Shown here piece by piece: positions 6,251 through 6,284 of a stretch of DNA of 6,284 bases. Origin of the DNA: an uncultured Elusimicrobia bacterium (lineage in GTDB: Bacteria; Elusimicrobiota; Elusimicrobia; Elusimicrobiales; Elusimicrobiaceae); the NCBI GenBank assembly GCA_945483375.1, contig CALYRQ010000058.1, positions 1-6,284 of the forward strand, in the 5' to 3' direction. The notes under the pieces were generated by a model. That model had not been told where the DNA came from. It searched no databases and was given only the letters and a program-made list of their open reading frames with translations. Made by a program: the position numbers and the translations under genes. Numbering within the stretch: the first letter of the stretch is position 1; every line of letters begins with the position of its first letter.

Positions 6251-6284
6251 ATCGGTCCCCTTGCAGATTAGTTTTGATAATCCT

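Noticed and set aside
6246..6284. Possible C-terminal tail of an upstream gene on the minus strand (a frame open from the right edge ending in TGA at 6248-6246).
   Set aside because: Two different frames are open from the edge over such a short distance, so none can be called as coding.
1..6284. CRISPR arrays, tRNA/rRNA genes, insertion sequences or phage genes.
   Set aside because: No regular spaced repeats, RNA gene signatures, transposase-like frames or terminal inverted repeats were seen; coding genes fill nearly the whole window.

Overview
All supported genes in this window lie on the minus strand. They form one run, read right to left, for the inner-membrane platform, outer-membrane channel and motor of a type IV pilus or type II secretion-like machine. 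In transcription order they are a PilM–PilN fusion protein (6216-4633), PilO (4643-3966), PilP (3969-3325), a PilQ/GspD-type secretin (3291-1699), and the start of a PilB/GspE-type assembly ATPase (1543, running off the left edge). The first three overlap by 11 and 4 bases, the secretin follows after 33 bases, and the ATPase after a 155-base spacer holding two strong inverted repeats.

The proteins would work together as follows. The ATPase drives assembly at the cytoplasmic face. The actin-like half of the fusion receives it at the membrane. The PilN-like half and PilO form the periplasmic alignment complex. PilP bridges that complex to the secretin, which gives the exit pore through the outer membrane. 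No pilin, prepilin peptidase, platform protein PilC or retraction ATPase PilT is present, so they must be encoded elsewhere or beyond the edges.

The secretin and signal peptides show a diderm (Gram-negative) bacterium. Base composition is near 50% GC by eye, with good Shine-Dalgarno sites. The fused PilM–PilN, the secretin without an AMIN domain and the long charged helix in PilP do not match the classical proteobacterial pilMNOPQ set, and a less-studied diderm phylum (for example Elusimicrobiota) is possible. That placement is a low-confidence guess and needs a database search.

The most notable points are the GspL-like fusion, the structured pilQ–pilB spacer, the helix inserted in PilP, the Ser/acidic insert in the secretin barrel region, and an ATPase N-domain whose cyclic-di-GMP signature is eroded. 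I found no evidence for a wholly new system: the window looks like a divergent version of a known machine. The many plus-strand open frames are antisense shadows.
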